From assembly GCA_037903475.1 (NCBI GenBank), contig JBAJFG010000015.1, positions 1,860,001 through 1,924,000 on the forward strand: a DNA stretch of 64,000 nt. Reading direction: 5' to 3'. The position numbers and the translations under genes were made by a program. Of the stretch, positions 24,845-36,284 are shown one piece after another. Within the stretch, counting starts at the first letter, position 1. Every line of letters begins with the position of its first letter. The notes beneath the pieces were generated by a model, which worked only from the letters and a program-made list of their open reading frames with translations, did not search any database and was not told where the DNA came from. Source of the DNA: Ancylostoma caninum. Lineage: Eukaryota > Nematoda > Chromadorea > Rhabditida > Ancylostomatidae.

Positions 24845-27800
24845 CCACGTTGGTTTGCAGCTGCAGCGTCACTGTAACTCTGTAGTTGTAGCTCAACCGC
24901 GTTGTGAAAGCAGCACCACGTTGGTTTGCAGCCGCAACGCCACCCCAACTCTGTAGCTGTAGCTCAACCGCGTTGTGAAAGCAGCACCACGTTACTTGGC
25001 AGCCGCAACGCCACCCCAACTCTGTAGCTGTAGCTCAACCGCGTTGTGAAAGCAGCACCACGTTACTTGGCAGCCGCAACGCCACCCCAACTCTGTAGCT
25101 GTAGCTCAACCGCGTTGTGAAAGCAGCACCACGTTGGTTTGCAGCCGCAACGCCACTCCAACTCTGTAGCTGTAGCTCAACCGCGTTGTGAAAGCAGCAC
25201 CACGTTGGTTTGCAGCCGCAGCGCCACTCCAACTCTGTAGCTGTAGCTCAACCGCGTTGTGAAAGCAGCACCACGTTGGTTTGCAGCCGCAGCGCCACTC
25301 CAACTCTGTAGCTGTAGCTCAACCGCGTTGTGAAAGCAGCACCACGTTGGTTTGCAGCCGCAGCGCCACTCCAACTCTGTAGCTGTAGCTCAACCGCGTT
25401 GTGAAAGCAGCACCCACGTTGGTTAGCAGCCGCGACGCCACTCCAACTCTGTAGCTGTAGCTCAACCGCGTTGTGAAAGCAGCACCCACGTTGGTTTGCA
25501 GCCGCAACGCCACTCCAACTCTGTAGCTGTAGCTCAACCGCGTTGTGAAAGCAGCACCACGTTGGTTTGCAGCCGCAACGCCACTCCAACTCTGTAGCTG
25601 TAGCTCAACCGTGTTGTCAAAGCAGCACCCACGTTGGTTAGCAGCCGCGACGCCACTCCAACTCTGTAGCTGTAGCTCAACCGCGTTGTGAAAGCAGCAC
25701 CCACGTTGGTTTGCAGCCGCAACGCCACTCCTACTCTGTAGCTGTAGCTCAACCGCGTTGTGAAAGCAGCACCACGTTGGTTTGCAGCCGCAACGCCACT
25801 CCAACTCTGTAGCTGTAGCTCAACCGCGTTGTCAAAGCAGCACCCACGTTGGTTAGCAGCCGCGACGCCACTCCAACTCTGTAGCTGTAGCTCAACCGCG
25901 TTGTGAAAGCAGCACCCACGTTGGTTAGCAGCCGCGACGCCACTCCAACTCTGTAGCTGTAGCTCAACCGCGTTGTGAAAGCAGCACCCACGTTGGTTAG
26001 CAGCCGCGACGCCACTCCAACTCTGTAGCTGTAGCTCAACCGCGTTGTGAAAGCAGCACCACGTTACTTGGCAGCCGCAACGCCACCCCAACTCTGTAGC
26101 TGTAGCTCAACCGCGTTGTGAAAGCAGCACCACGTTACTTGGCAGCCGCAACGCCACCCCAACTCTGTAGCTGTAGCTCAACCGCGTTGTGAAAGCAGCA
26201 CCACGTTGGTTTGCAGCCGCGACGCCACTCCAACTCTGTAGCTGTAGCTCAACCGCGTTGTGAAAGCAGCACCCACGTTGGTTAGCAGCCGCGACGCCAC
26301 TCCAACTCTGTAGCTGTAGCTCAACCGCGTTGTGAAAGCAGCACCACGTTACTTGGCAGCCGCAACGCCACCCCAACTCTGTAGCTGTAGCTCAACCGCG
26401 TTGTGAAAGCAGCACCACGTTACTTGGCAGCCGCAACGCCACCCCAACTCTGTAGCTGTAGCTCAACCGCGTTGTGAAAGCAGCACCACGTTGGTTTGCA
26501 GCCGCGACGCCACTCCAACTCTGTAGCTGTAGCTCAACCGCGTTGTGAAAGCAGCACCACGTTGGTTTGCAGCCGCAACGCCACTCCAACTCTGTAGCTG
26601 TAGCTCAACCGCGTTGTGAAAGCAGCACCCACGTTGGTTAGCAGCCGCGACGCCACTCCAACTCTGTAGCTGTAGCTCAACCGCGTTGTGAAAGCAGCAC
26701 CCACGTTGGTTTGCAGCCGCAACGCCACTCCTACTCTGTAGCTGTAGCTCAACCGCGTTGTGAAAGCAGCACCACGTTGGTTTGCAGCCGCAACGCCACT
26801 CCAACTCTGTAGCTGTAGCTCAACCGCGTTGTCAAAGCAGCACCCACGTTGGTTAGCAGCCGCGACGCCACTCCAACTCTGTAGCTGTAGCTCAACCGCG
26901 TTGTGAAAGCAGCACCCACGTTGGTTAGCAGCCGCGACGCCACTCCAACTCTGTAGCTGTAGCTCAACCGCGTTGTGAAAGCAGCACCCACGTTGGTTTG
27001 CAGCCGCAACGCCACTCCAACTCTGTAGCTGTAGCTCAACCGTGTTGTCAAAGCAGCACCCACGTTGGTTAGCAGCCGCGACGCCACTCCAACTCTGTAG
27101 CTGTAGCTCAACCGCGTTGTCAAAGCAGCACCCACGTTGGTTAGCAGCCGCGACGCCACTCCAACTCTGTAGCTGTAGCTCAACCGCGTTGTGAAAGCAG
27201 CACCCACGTTGGTTTGCAGCCGCAACGCCACTCCAACTCTGTAGCTGTAGCTCAACCGCGTTGTGAAAGCAGCACCCACGTTGGTTTGCACCCGCAACGC
27301 CACTCCAACTCTGTAGCTGTAGCTCAACCGTGTTGTCAAAGCAGCACCCACGTTGGTTAGCAGCCGCGACGCCACTCCAACTCTGTAGCTGTAGCTCAAC
27401 CGCGTTGTGAAAGCAGCACCCACGTTGGTTTGCAGCCGCAACGCCACTCCAACTCTGTAGCTGTAGCTCAACCGCGTTGTCAAAGCAGCACCCACGTTGG
27501 TTAGCAGCCGCGACGCCACTCCAACTCTGTAGCTGTAGCTCAACCGCGTTGTGAAAGCAGCACCCACGTTGGTTTGCAGCCGCAACGCCACTCCTACTCT
27601 GTAGCTGTAGCTCAACCGCGTTGTGAAAGCAGCACCACGTTGGTTTGCAGCCGCAACGCCACTCCAACTCTGTAGCTGTAGCTCAACCGTGTTGTCAAAG
27701 CAGCACCCACGTTGGTTAGCAGCCGCGACGCCACTCCAACTCTGTAGCTGTAGCTCAACCGCGTTGTGAAAGCAGCACCCACGTTGGTTTGCAGCCGCAA

Positions 27801-28893
27801 CGCCACTCCTACTCTGTAGCTGTAGCTCAACCGCGTTGTGAAAGCAGCACCACGTTGGTTTGCAGCCGCAACGCCACTCCAACTCTGTAGCTGTAGCTCA
27901 ACCGCGTTGTCAAAGCAGCACCCACGTTGGTTAGCAGCCGCGACGCCACTCCAACTCTGTAGCTGTAGCTCAACCGCGTTGTGAAAGCAGCACCCACGTT
28001 GGTTTGCAGCCGCAACGCCACTCCTACTCTGTAGCTGTAGCTCAACCGCGTTGTGAAAGCAGCACCACGTTGGTTTGCAGCCGCAACGCCACTCCAACTC
28101 TGTAGCTGTAGCTCAACCGTGTTGTCAAAGCAGCACCCACGTTGGTTAGCAGCCGCGACGCCACTCCAACTCTGTAGCTGTAGCTCAACCGTGTTGTGAA
28201 AGCAGCACCACGTTGGTTAGCAGCCGCGACGCCACTCCAACTCTGTAGCTGTAGCTCAACCGCGTTGTGAAAGCAGCACCCACGTTGGTTTGCAGCCGCA
28301 ACGCCACTCCAACTCTGTAGCTGTAGCTCAACCGCGTTGTGAAAGCAGCACCCACGTTGGTTTGCAGCCGCAACGCCACTCCAACTCTGTAGCTGTAGCT
28401 CAACCGTGTTGTCAAAGCAGCACCCACGTTGGTTTGCAGCCGCAACGCCACTCCAACTCTGTAGCTGTAGCTCAACCGTGTTGTCAAAGCAGCACCCACG
28501 TTGGTTTGCAGCCGCAACGCCACTCCAACTCTGTAGCTGTAGCTCAACCGCGTTGTGAAAGCAGCACCACGTTGGTTTGCAGCCGCAACGCCACTCCAAC
28601 TCTGTAGCTGTAGCTCAACCGCGTTGTGAAAGCAGCACCCACGTTGGTTTCAGCCGCAACGCCACTCCAACTCTGTAGCTGTAGCTCAACCGTGTTGTCA
28701 AAGCAGCACCCACGTTGGTTAGCAGCCGCGACGCCACTCCAACTCTGTAGCTGTAGCTCAACCGCGTTGTCAAAGCAGCACCCACGTTGGTTTGCAGCCG
28801 CAACGCCACTCCAACTCTGTAGCTGTAGCTCAACCGCGTTGTGAAAGCAGCACCACGTTGGTTTGCAGCCGCAACGCCACCCCCACTCTGTAG
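24845..28893. repeat. 71/72-bp satellite array (about 56 copies) with 215-bp higher-order repeat
   Basis: Each unit reads CGTTGGTTTGCAGCCGCAAC, then GCCACTCCAACTCTGTAG, CTGTAGCTCAAC, then CGCGTTGTGAAAGCAGCACC. Units are 71 bp when the junction is CACCACG and 72 bp when it is CACCCACG. At least four subtypes recur: GGTTTGCAGCCGCAACG, GGTTAGCAGCCGCGACG, TTACTTGGCAGCCGCAACG with CCACCCC, and TGTTGTCAAAG versus CGTTGTGAAAG. The left part (about 25000-25400) is dominated by 71-bp units. Elsewhere a trimer of 72+72+71 = 215 bp repeats, marked by the variant CCACTCCTACTCTG (about 25730, 26730, 27590, 27805, 28020), and a block recurs at exactly 1000 bp spacing. The first unit (24845-24915) and the last partial unit are the most divergent, as expected at array edges. 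The array is GC-rich against an AT-rich background. Long frames on both strands come from lack of stops in the unit and are not evidence of a protein. Confidence 0.97.
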
Positions 28894-31360
28894 CGTTTCT
28901 GCCGCGCCTCGTCACGGTGCATATTCACCTGGGTCGAACAACCAACTAGGTGATCACTATGTTTAGAAGTTATATTGATACTGCCTGCTCGTCAGACTGA
29001 ACGTTTCATCTTGTCGCCATTATATGGTTAAAATCATTAACGATCTCGGAGAAACACAGTAGTCTGTTATCTGTGCGTGGCGCGAACTCTGGATTTGTTC
29101 ATAACGCTATCAGTATTCCTAGACTCGACCACTGCATGGCTATGCATGGCTATCGATCAGTGGCGTCTGCAGATCTTTCTAGGTTAACTTTTGTGTTCCT
29201 CTAGTTTCAGGTTTCCAGTCCACTTGTCTGTAACGCTGTTGAGCTTCAATTCAAAAGAAAAATAGCAGCAAGAAGTGGATTTTTCAAGTTCAGATGCGGC
29301 TACTCCCTAGCCTTTCACACTATTAGCTGCCTAGGATCTTTGCACTAGTCACAGTAATAGTTTTCGTAAAAAATTAACGCGCTCACTCTCAGACATTCTG
29401 TTGGATTTAGTCGCAGAACAAAGCCTTCAACCGTACGAGATAAGGCGTCAAATTGGAGAGGTTCTGCTTCCATACCACCAACGATCAATACCATGAAGAA
29501 ATCAATGCCGAGTTGCTTGTAATTTCATTTCCATAGCGGTCGTAATAGATGTTTGTCGATCAATCCCACGGCACTGCAGACGATGTGTTGCTGCTAACGA
29601 TTATTATTTCAAGCACCTTTAACCTCTGGCTGTAAGAACCTTAAAAAAGTTCTATTTATCTTGCATTTATGTTGAAGGTATAGAAGTGCAAACAGTGTAA
29701 ACTTTATTTTGGACAGCCTGTATTATAAAAGCAACAGCCGCAGTAACAGCATTGCACCTGGGTTAACCTACATGAAACTCACCTTAATATTCCACGTCCT
29801 GTCATTTGACAGCTGCAACCGATTACGTGACCCGTGAGTTCCTTTATGGCTTCATCCAAAACGTTTGTTCCATCATCCGAAGAGGAGCGGCTGGGCTAGG
29901 ACTCATGAACGCATAACCAAGCGAAATCAGGGCCCATAGTAAAGTGTCATGGCGGTGAGTTCAGCTGCCTGCACAACTCGTCGCCACATTTCGCGCAGTT
30001 AACGTTTTATGATCCCATGCTCTGAAAACATGTGGTACTAGGTGAGAAAATCAGGTCTTTATTTCTTACCTGAAGGAATTACATTTGCACAAATACCCTA
30101 CTTTTGTAGTTTTGAGCCAAGATGAGCCAACGACTTTTTTACCAGCGTCCTCAGATGAACTAGATCCAATCTTGTAGCACCACTTTCAACTCCAACGTCC
30201 TACTTTCTGCTTGAATCGTTAGAGCAGTTTACAACATCGTTCATTCGCAAGGCTATTCCAGGCAATTCTATGTAAAATTTGAAGTAACTGGCAACGAGCA
30301 GAAGGTTACAGCTCAGATCATTGCTTCTGTTAGATCGTAAATTTCTCTGAATAGCGTGTTGAAGTCAACAAGTCTAGCACTTTCCCGTTCCTTGCAGTAA
30401 TCATGGCGAACAGCTCCAATCAGCAATCCCCTCCTGATAACCAGTAATCGTGCTGTTCATTCTGTTTGTGGAGCAAAACGGTACGTGTCACCATTTTTGC
30501 TCTTCTCTCATTCAAATCTTTCCTATCCATGAAACTTTCATTGACTTGCCGCGGTCCCACCGCTATCGGAAAAGGTGAGGTAAAGGAAGCTGTTGTGATC
30601 AAGGTCCGTGCTCAAGAGCTGGACTATTTGTTGGACAGGTTAGAAGAGAAAGTAGGATTTTACGAGAACTGTGATATCAAAGAAACTTCTGGAAGCACAG
30701 ACGAGCGGAGCGCTATGTTGTCGATGTCCCGTCTTCCCGCCTTGGCTCCACTTTGGGCTCCGCCCACAAGCTCCTCAAAAGTTGCGGCTCGAGACCGGGT
30801 TTTTGCCGTTTTGCACGAGATCACCTACATCACTGTGATCAGCAGCTCATGAATATTCTCCTCACTTAAAAATCTCAAAAATGAACCTGAGATGGGACGG
30901 TGATTTAAATGCAGCATCTACTAAGATCTTCATGTTCGAAACCCTGCTAGATTCCGGGATTTTCAGGGCCCTAGGACCCACTTCCAGCAGTGAAATAGCG
31001 AGAAACTCACAAGAAATTCACAAAACTGAGGTGTCCTTCTCCATGGGCCTTGTCGCGCTCCACTGACACTTGTGAGTCCGATTATCGGTCAATTGCCACA
31101 CGCGCGTGTCAGGTCCCGGTAAGTGAATGTTTAAGAATCCACCGCTCCCAGTCTTCTCTCAGGAAGGACAGGGTCGTCTTTGACCCAAAATGCCTAATAA
31201 GGTGCTAGAGTGAGTTAGAGTACCTTTTGAAGCATGTTTGGCTGTTTCTTACTAGGTTCAAGGAGGCAAAACGAAGTGACGTGACGCTTGCGGGTGGTGA
31301 GTGTCCGTAGACGCGTGGGTCCTGCTACACATGCGCGGACACGTTAGTGAATGTGCAAGT
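28894..31360. other. Intergenic; no gene recognised
   Basis: About 2.5 kb to the right of the satellite. Several 60-130 codon open frames exist on both strands (for example 30466-30852) but none shows splice-supported continuity or a recognisable domain. Confidence 0.45.
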
Positions 31361-31515
31361 CTTTGTTAGCTGGCGCGTTGTCGCTGCGAAAGCACGAGCG
31401 GTGAGGCTGAGTTCACGATTGTGATTCGGATTTCTTCACAGGTAAATCATGATTCTTTGTGTTCTTCTAACATTTACAATGCGCTTTCAGTATGCATCAC
31501 CACTAGGACTTTAGC
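31361..31515 (+). repeat. Dispersed repeat, copy 1 (second copy at 33866-34012)
   Basis: A segment starting CTTTGTTAGCTGGCGCGTTG aligns with 33866 onward (CTTTTGTAAGCTGGCGCGTC), through shared blocks such as AATCATGATTCTT/AGTCATGGTTCTT, TTCTAACATTTAC/TTCAACATTTGTG and GCATCACCACTAGG/TTATCACCACTGGC. Identity is roughly 70% by eye over 150 bp. Confidence 0.6.
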
Positions 31516-31692
31516 TCGAGAATTTCGAAGGGCATATCAGGACCCACTAAACACACGGTACACTCTATTTCTTGAATTTATTGCGTGTTTCGTGCAATTT
31601 GCCATCGAATTCCACTATTTCCGTCTCCAAGATCTGGTAAAATCTTGAACTGGAAGTTTGAGCAGGTGCTGTCTTTGCCTTCTCTAATATCT

Positions 31693-31873
31693 GTGCAGCA
31701 CGGACACAGCTCGAACGGCGTAATGGTTCGGTTAGAAACGCTAGCAGCAACAGTTCCCAGTTGCTGCCATCCTCCCCTTGATTGCTGCCGTCTTTCAGCA
31801 GTTGCTGCCAAAGGGCCGACTGGGAACCGTTGAACCGAGCCATTACGTCGTTCCGGCTGCATTCGTGCTGCAC
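31693..31873. repeat. Fold-back element with arms of about 75 bp
   Basis: The left arm 31693-31768 (TGCAGCACGGACACAGC, CGAACGGCGTAATGGTTCGG, CAGTTCCCAGTTGCTGCC) is an imperfect inverted copy of 31801-31873 (GCCGACTGGGAACCGTTGAA, CCGAGCCATTACGTCGTTCC, ATTCGTGCTGCACC). The interior contains further GTTGCTGCC repeats. Probable MITE; no ORF of its own. Confidence 0.75.
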
Positions 31874-33248
31874 CATTACCAGAGTTTGCATGGACCAGTA
31901 TTGTCATCGCAGCTGCTAAGGGAAGTTGTCGTCATTTTGAGAATCGATTTTCAGCTTGTATCTGATGAGATTAATGAACAATAGCGTCGAGTTCTTTCAC
32001 TTCTGCACTGTGCACTGCTCCTGAGACACTAATCGTTTGTTACAACAATCCAACTCACGCACATGACCCTCGTTCCAGCACGACGTTCGCAATCACAACA
32101 GTAGTCTGCAAACTCTTTTCACATCGATTGGTGCTCGCCACAGAAGAACTGTATATACGGTCTGCACGCCGCTCACCCCGTCCAATGATCAATAAGTCAC
32201 GAATATTGTAACCATTCGGGGGGAGATTTCTGAGCCCAGGGTCTTCTGCTGTCGTTAATTATGGATGTCCTGTGGGAGTATCCGTGCTGTTCTCAAGGAT
32301 CTACAGCTGCTCGTCCAGCGTTGCGGTCTTGTCGTCGATCGATAAATCATTAGCGCTTCACACTCAATTTGTATACACACTTGCACAGCGCCACCGCAAG
32401 CATCTTCGTGACGACGGATTGTTGATCTTTCGTCTCTGGTCTTTGGATTTTAAGTTTTCTGGTGAGTTATTCGTCCAGCACGTTACTTTCCTCGTTTGCG
32501 CCCAAAAAATACGAAATTTTCAACGAAAAACTAACAATAAAGCGATTATAATGTTTAGAAAGTATTAGCAAAGTCCGGTAGAACTTTTACACTGCGAACC
32601 TTTCGATAAGAAACGGGAAAAAAACTAAATAGAAGGAGTCCAGAAGCCTAGAACGCCCCCTTCGCCTCTTTTAAAATGCCTAAAATTTCCCCGTTCTATT
32701 GAAATCTTTTGACTTCCCCGGTTCTCGCACTTTTGTTTGCATTGTTTTTTTTTTGTGCTTGCGACTATATGGAATTATTTTATATTTTCGCAAGATCCAG
32801 AATGGAAAGGGAACGTCAACTTCGTCCTCTACGACTCCAACCCTGTTTTACGTCTGTCATCTTATTTCATTCCTCCTGCTCTCCTGTTTTTATAATTCTC
32901 ACATCATCCCAGTTTCAGATACCTAATCTAGAGTGAAACGAATTCAGAAGCTTCATTCTGTGCTAGGAACTTCGTTATCTTTTGGGTAGGGTTTGATTGG
33001 TGCAATTCTGGGCAGAATCCACGCGAAATTGCAGAACAACGAGATAGCAGAGAATTCCTTCCTTGTATGTAGCACATTTTTTCCCGTGTGAATCTTATTT
33101 GTTCGTCCTTTGTTTATTTCGACATCCAATACGCTACATAAACAAACGTTAAACGGTCGTTAAAGGTGCTTGTGTACTTCAGCGGCCCCACATAATAGGC
33201 CCAAATCCGAAAGACATCGCGAAACTTTCTCTGGAATTTTTTTTTATA
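31874..33248. other. Intergenic; no gene recognised
   Basis: AT-rich stretch of about 1.4 kb without convincing exons on either strand. Confidence 0.45.
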
Positions 33249-33400
33249 GGAAACTCCAAACGTACGTAGACAAGAGTCGTGATCGCCGCGCGGCTCTCAT
33301 GGGCGGAGACGCAGGCGCGCACTATGCTGAGCTCCCGTGACTCTACCCAAGAGAGCCGCGCCGCGGTCCTGACTCTTGACTGCGTCCGTTTGGAGTTCTC
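33249..33400. repeat. Fold-back element with 50-bp arms
   Basis: GGAAACTCCAAACGTACGTA ... AGAGTCGTGATCGCCGCGCGG (33249-33299) is an imperfect inverted copy of 33351-33400 (GAGAGCCGCGCCGCGGTC ... ACTGCGTCCGTTTGGAGTTC). The core is GC-rich and contrasts with flanking AT-rich DNA. A typical MITE size of about 150 bp. Confidence 0.8.
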
Positions 33401-33865
33401 TGTATATACGAGCCGATCACGAGTATATACTGCATCAGTTTCGTAGATGCTAGCATTGCCACCTCATGTGTTTCCACCAGATATGTTCCCTGAGGGCAGT
33501 AATGCTTCAGGCAGTGGGGAGATCGGGTTTCGTCATAAAAACCCTATTTTCTTGCAAAATGCTTGCCAAATCTTGGACTGGCACGTCCATATGTAAGCAT
33601 CCATGAACCCTCTAATTTTCAGAAGTCGATTTCAGTATATTTTTTCGGAGATCAATTATATTTGGTAGTCGAAGTACTCAAGTTTATAGATAGGAAGATA
33701 CCGCGGTAGACAGCACCTGCTCAGATCCTCTGGGATTTTTCCGGATTGCGAGGTTTCAAAGGATCTTTCACTCATGTCCAATGGTGAAATAGTCTAGTCA
33801 TGTTCCCACTTAACAGTTATAAACCTCAGAACTGAGAAGGCACGCACGGTTGTGAAAGTGACCGG

Positions 33866-34012
33866 GCTTTTGTAAGCTGGCGCGTCGTAGCCGCACGAAC
33901 ACGTGCAAGGCAGTTGTGTTCATGGTTGTAGTTTGATCTGTTTTAATGGGAAAGTCATGGTTCTTGGTGTTCGTTCAACATTTGTGATGCATGTTTATCA
34001 CCACTGGCACCT
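33866..34012 (+). repeat. Dispersed repeat, copy 2
   Basis: Homologous to 31361-31515 in direct orientation. Its right end lies about 45 bp left of the 34057-34368 fold-back element, which copy 1 lacks. Confidence 0.6.
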
Positions 34013-34056
34013 CAAATGCAATTTCGATTGGTGTTCCCTTCAAAAAAAATAAAGAT

Positions 34057-34368
34057 ATGGTATGTCTCCCTGGGGAACATAGATGTTAAGACACTAGAGA
34101 AAGAGAGAACGCGAAAAATAGTGCGGAATCGAAGAGGCAGGCGAGAAATGCAGATCGTGGGCACAAATGCTCAATTATCGCCGTTTTTGAAACGGATTAT
34201 GCCACTAGAAGTGACAATATAGTCCGTTTCAAAAACGAGGATAGTTGAGTAACTGTGCCTATAATCTGCATTTCTCAGCTCCTCTCCAAACGCGCCACTA
34301 TTTCTTGCGTTCTCTACTTCTCTAATATCTTTACACCTGTGCTCCCCGGTGAAACACACTATACATGA
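34057..34368. repeat. 312-bp fold-back element with arms of about 143 bp
   Basis: The left arm (34057-34199) contains CACTAGAGAAAGAGAGAACG, GAAATGCAGATCGTGGGCAC and GTTTTTGAAACGGAT. The right arm (34221-34368) is its imperfect inverted copy (ATAGTCCGTTTCAAAAAC, AATCTGCATTTCTCAGC, GTTCTCTACTTCTCTAAT, CTCCCCGGTGAAACACAC). The loop is about 20 bp. A single arm of the same family occurs at 50403-50543. Confidence 0.85.
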
Positions 34369-35379
34369 TTTACAGAAGCGATGAAAGTATCTCATCCATT
34401 ACCAGTACAAAGTCGTATCTTCAGCTCACATTAAGCTACTTCTTCTTTGGAAACTGTTGTGGAAGAGATTTTCGTTACATTATTCGTTCCCACACTGTCC
34501 GAATTCATAACAACAGGCAGTTTCGTTCGTAACTGTATGAAACGTCAGGGCTGACGTGGCTATTTGGAATCGAACGCTGAATCAGCGAAGATCTCGAATG
34601 TCGATTGCGTGTCACACCTTGTGTGTCTGTGTGCCCGCTTTGGTTAGTGGCGATCCGACGCTTCGCGCTCTGTTCCGATGATTGATTTGATTCCGCAACT
34701 AATTCGACGTGGATCGACGAGAAGAATGATTAATATTCAGTGGTTTTTTCGAATTCTGTCTGATGAAAATTCTTCATATCAGTTACTTGAAAATTTCCCA
34801 TGTAGGCGGTGCTCGGGACTGATTCAAAAGACGCTGTTCCACGTATACCAGTGTTGTTTGCCTTTAAATCAACAACATGATCTTATCATGGTATTCACAT
34901 AGTGCCGTGAGCGTTTTAATCAGATAAGAACTATTTCAGAGGCTTTTCTCTCCGAACAACAAATCTTTTAATCCCACCGGTAAACCATCTTATTTTTCAT
35001 GCAAAAGAAGAAAACACTCGAACATGCGCGCGAATACACAACAGGTACAGTTTGCGTCGTGACTTTGACAATAACACGCTGTGAAATGAGTTCTTATTCT
35101 TTTTTTTTTTGCTTTTCAAATCGATAATCAGCATTCTTTCTTATGCTGAGAGGAAATGAAGGGATGCTATTGCTTCTTAGCTTCGAGAAATTTCCAAACA
35201 AAAATGTTTGGTTTCGTATAGGATGTTTTGCTATTCCTTGCAATTGCTAGAGTTCGTTTTAGTTACTTAGCTTGGTTAGTTTTCCAGTTTCTTTTTTTTT
35301 TCAGAACTTTTTCTTGTTAATAGAGTTTCCTCCCTCCAGGGCACTGTTTCACATTCCGAGTCCCAAAATTTCCAATTTT

Positions 35380-35715
35380 TTTCACTGAAACTTTGTATAG
35401 GGGGTTATTTGAGCTGTTAAACACGAATATCGTTTCCGTTTTATATCGTTTTTATATCGTAGGCCCATTTTCCTAAGGATACGATGGGTATGCGACAAAA
35501 ATTGGAGAGGAACTGCAGATTTCTGAAAGAAAACGGAGGCGGCATGCAAAATAATGTTTATATTTGTGACCAGCGCCAAAAACAACCCTATTTCGCAAAA
35601 TTTGCGAGGATTCCGTGAGGTACCGTGTCTACAGTATGTGCACATGCCGTAACCCTACAAATGTGGCGGGTTACGACACAAACGATATTCGTATTGGGCA
35701 CCTACAATCCCCCCC
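35380..35715. repeat. Dispersed repeat related to the 61.9-62.3 kb fold-back element
   Basis: TGTGACCAGCGCCAAAAACAA with CCCTATTTCGCAAAATTTG and CCGTAACCCTACAAATGTGG match 62150-62290 (ATCAGCGTTAGAAACAACCC, ACTTCGCAAAATTTGAGAGG, CTGTAACCCTACAAAGGTGG). The left half matches 61930-62060 in inverse orientation. It is thus a second family member, apparently with arms that diverged further. Confidence 0.7.
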
Positions 35716-36275
35716 CCCCATACGAAGTTTCGGCGAAAAGATTTTTTTTTTTCGAAATTTTTGGAGCCCAGAAAGTGAAATAGTGCCCTCTTCAGTGGGC
35801 CTTTTTTGTTAGACCTTATCCACGGTTAAAGTTATACCAAAAGTCTAGCTGCTCCATTTAATTGTCATTATTAATTCAGCATAGTCTAGGTCTAACTCAG
35901 CATAGTAGGCCTACAATATCCGAAATGGAAATATTATAAGTGTTCCAGCTTGTTTATCGGTTTTATGAATCATCTTTTAGTTTAGTTTTGATCACTTGCA
36001 ACTCGTCCTATATTCTGATGCTCTGTTCATAGAGAATACATATTTCTTGTGCTTTTTCTCTACCATTGCATCCCACCATTTTGGTAGTTAATAGCATGGA
36101 GCCGTGAAAATGTCAAAATGCGTATTGATCATCCGTCCGCCATCGTCATTTTCATGTTAATGGATGAATTGAATGGACGATATTCTGACTTCTGATGTCG
36201 CTGTTTCAGTCGCTGTTCTCATTTCTGTGCTAATTCGCGTGTATACAGCCCTGGAGCACCTATACTCACTGTTTT

Positions 36276-36278
36276 CAG
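36276..36278 (+). promoter_or_regulatory. Putative spliced-leader trans-splice acceptor of calumenin
   Basis: TGTTTTCAG ends six bases upstream of the calumenin ATG (CAG, GTAATA, ATG). No upstream coding exon is needed, because the ATG opens directly into a signal peptide. Confidence 0.55.
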
Positions 36279-36284
36279 GTAATA

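Noticed and set aside
26534..27882. Two minus-strand ORFs of 377 codons with a 24-residue period inside the satellite
   Set aside because: The same array is open in several frames on both strands, the frame changes whenever a 71-bp unit occurs, and no start, splice or domain signal supports translation.
24845..28893. CRISPR-like array
   Set aside because: Units are contiguous tandem repeats without unique spacers, and the sequence is an animal genome.
30466..30852. Plus-strand ORF of 128 codons
   Set aside because: No recognisable domain, no flanking exons with matching phase, and composition like surrounding intergenic DNA.
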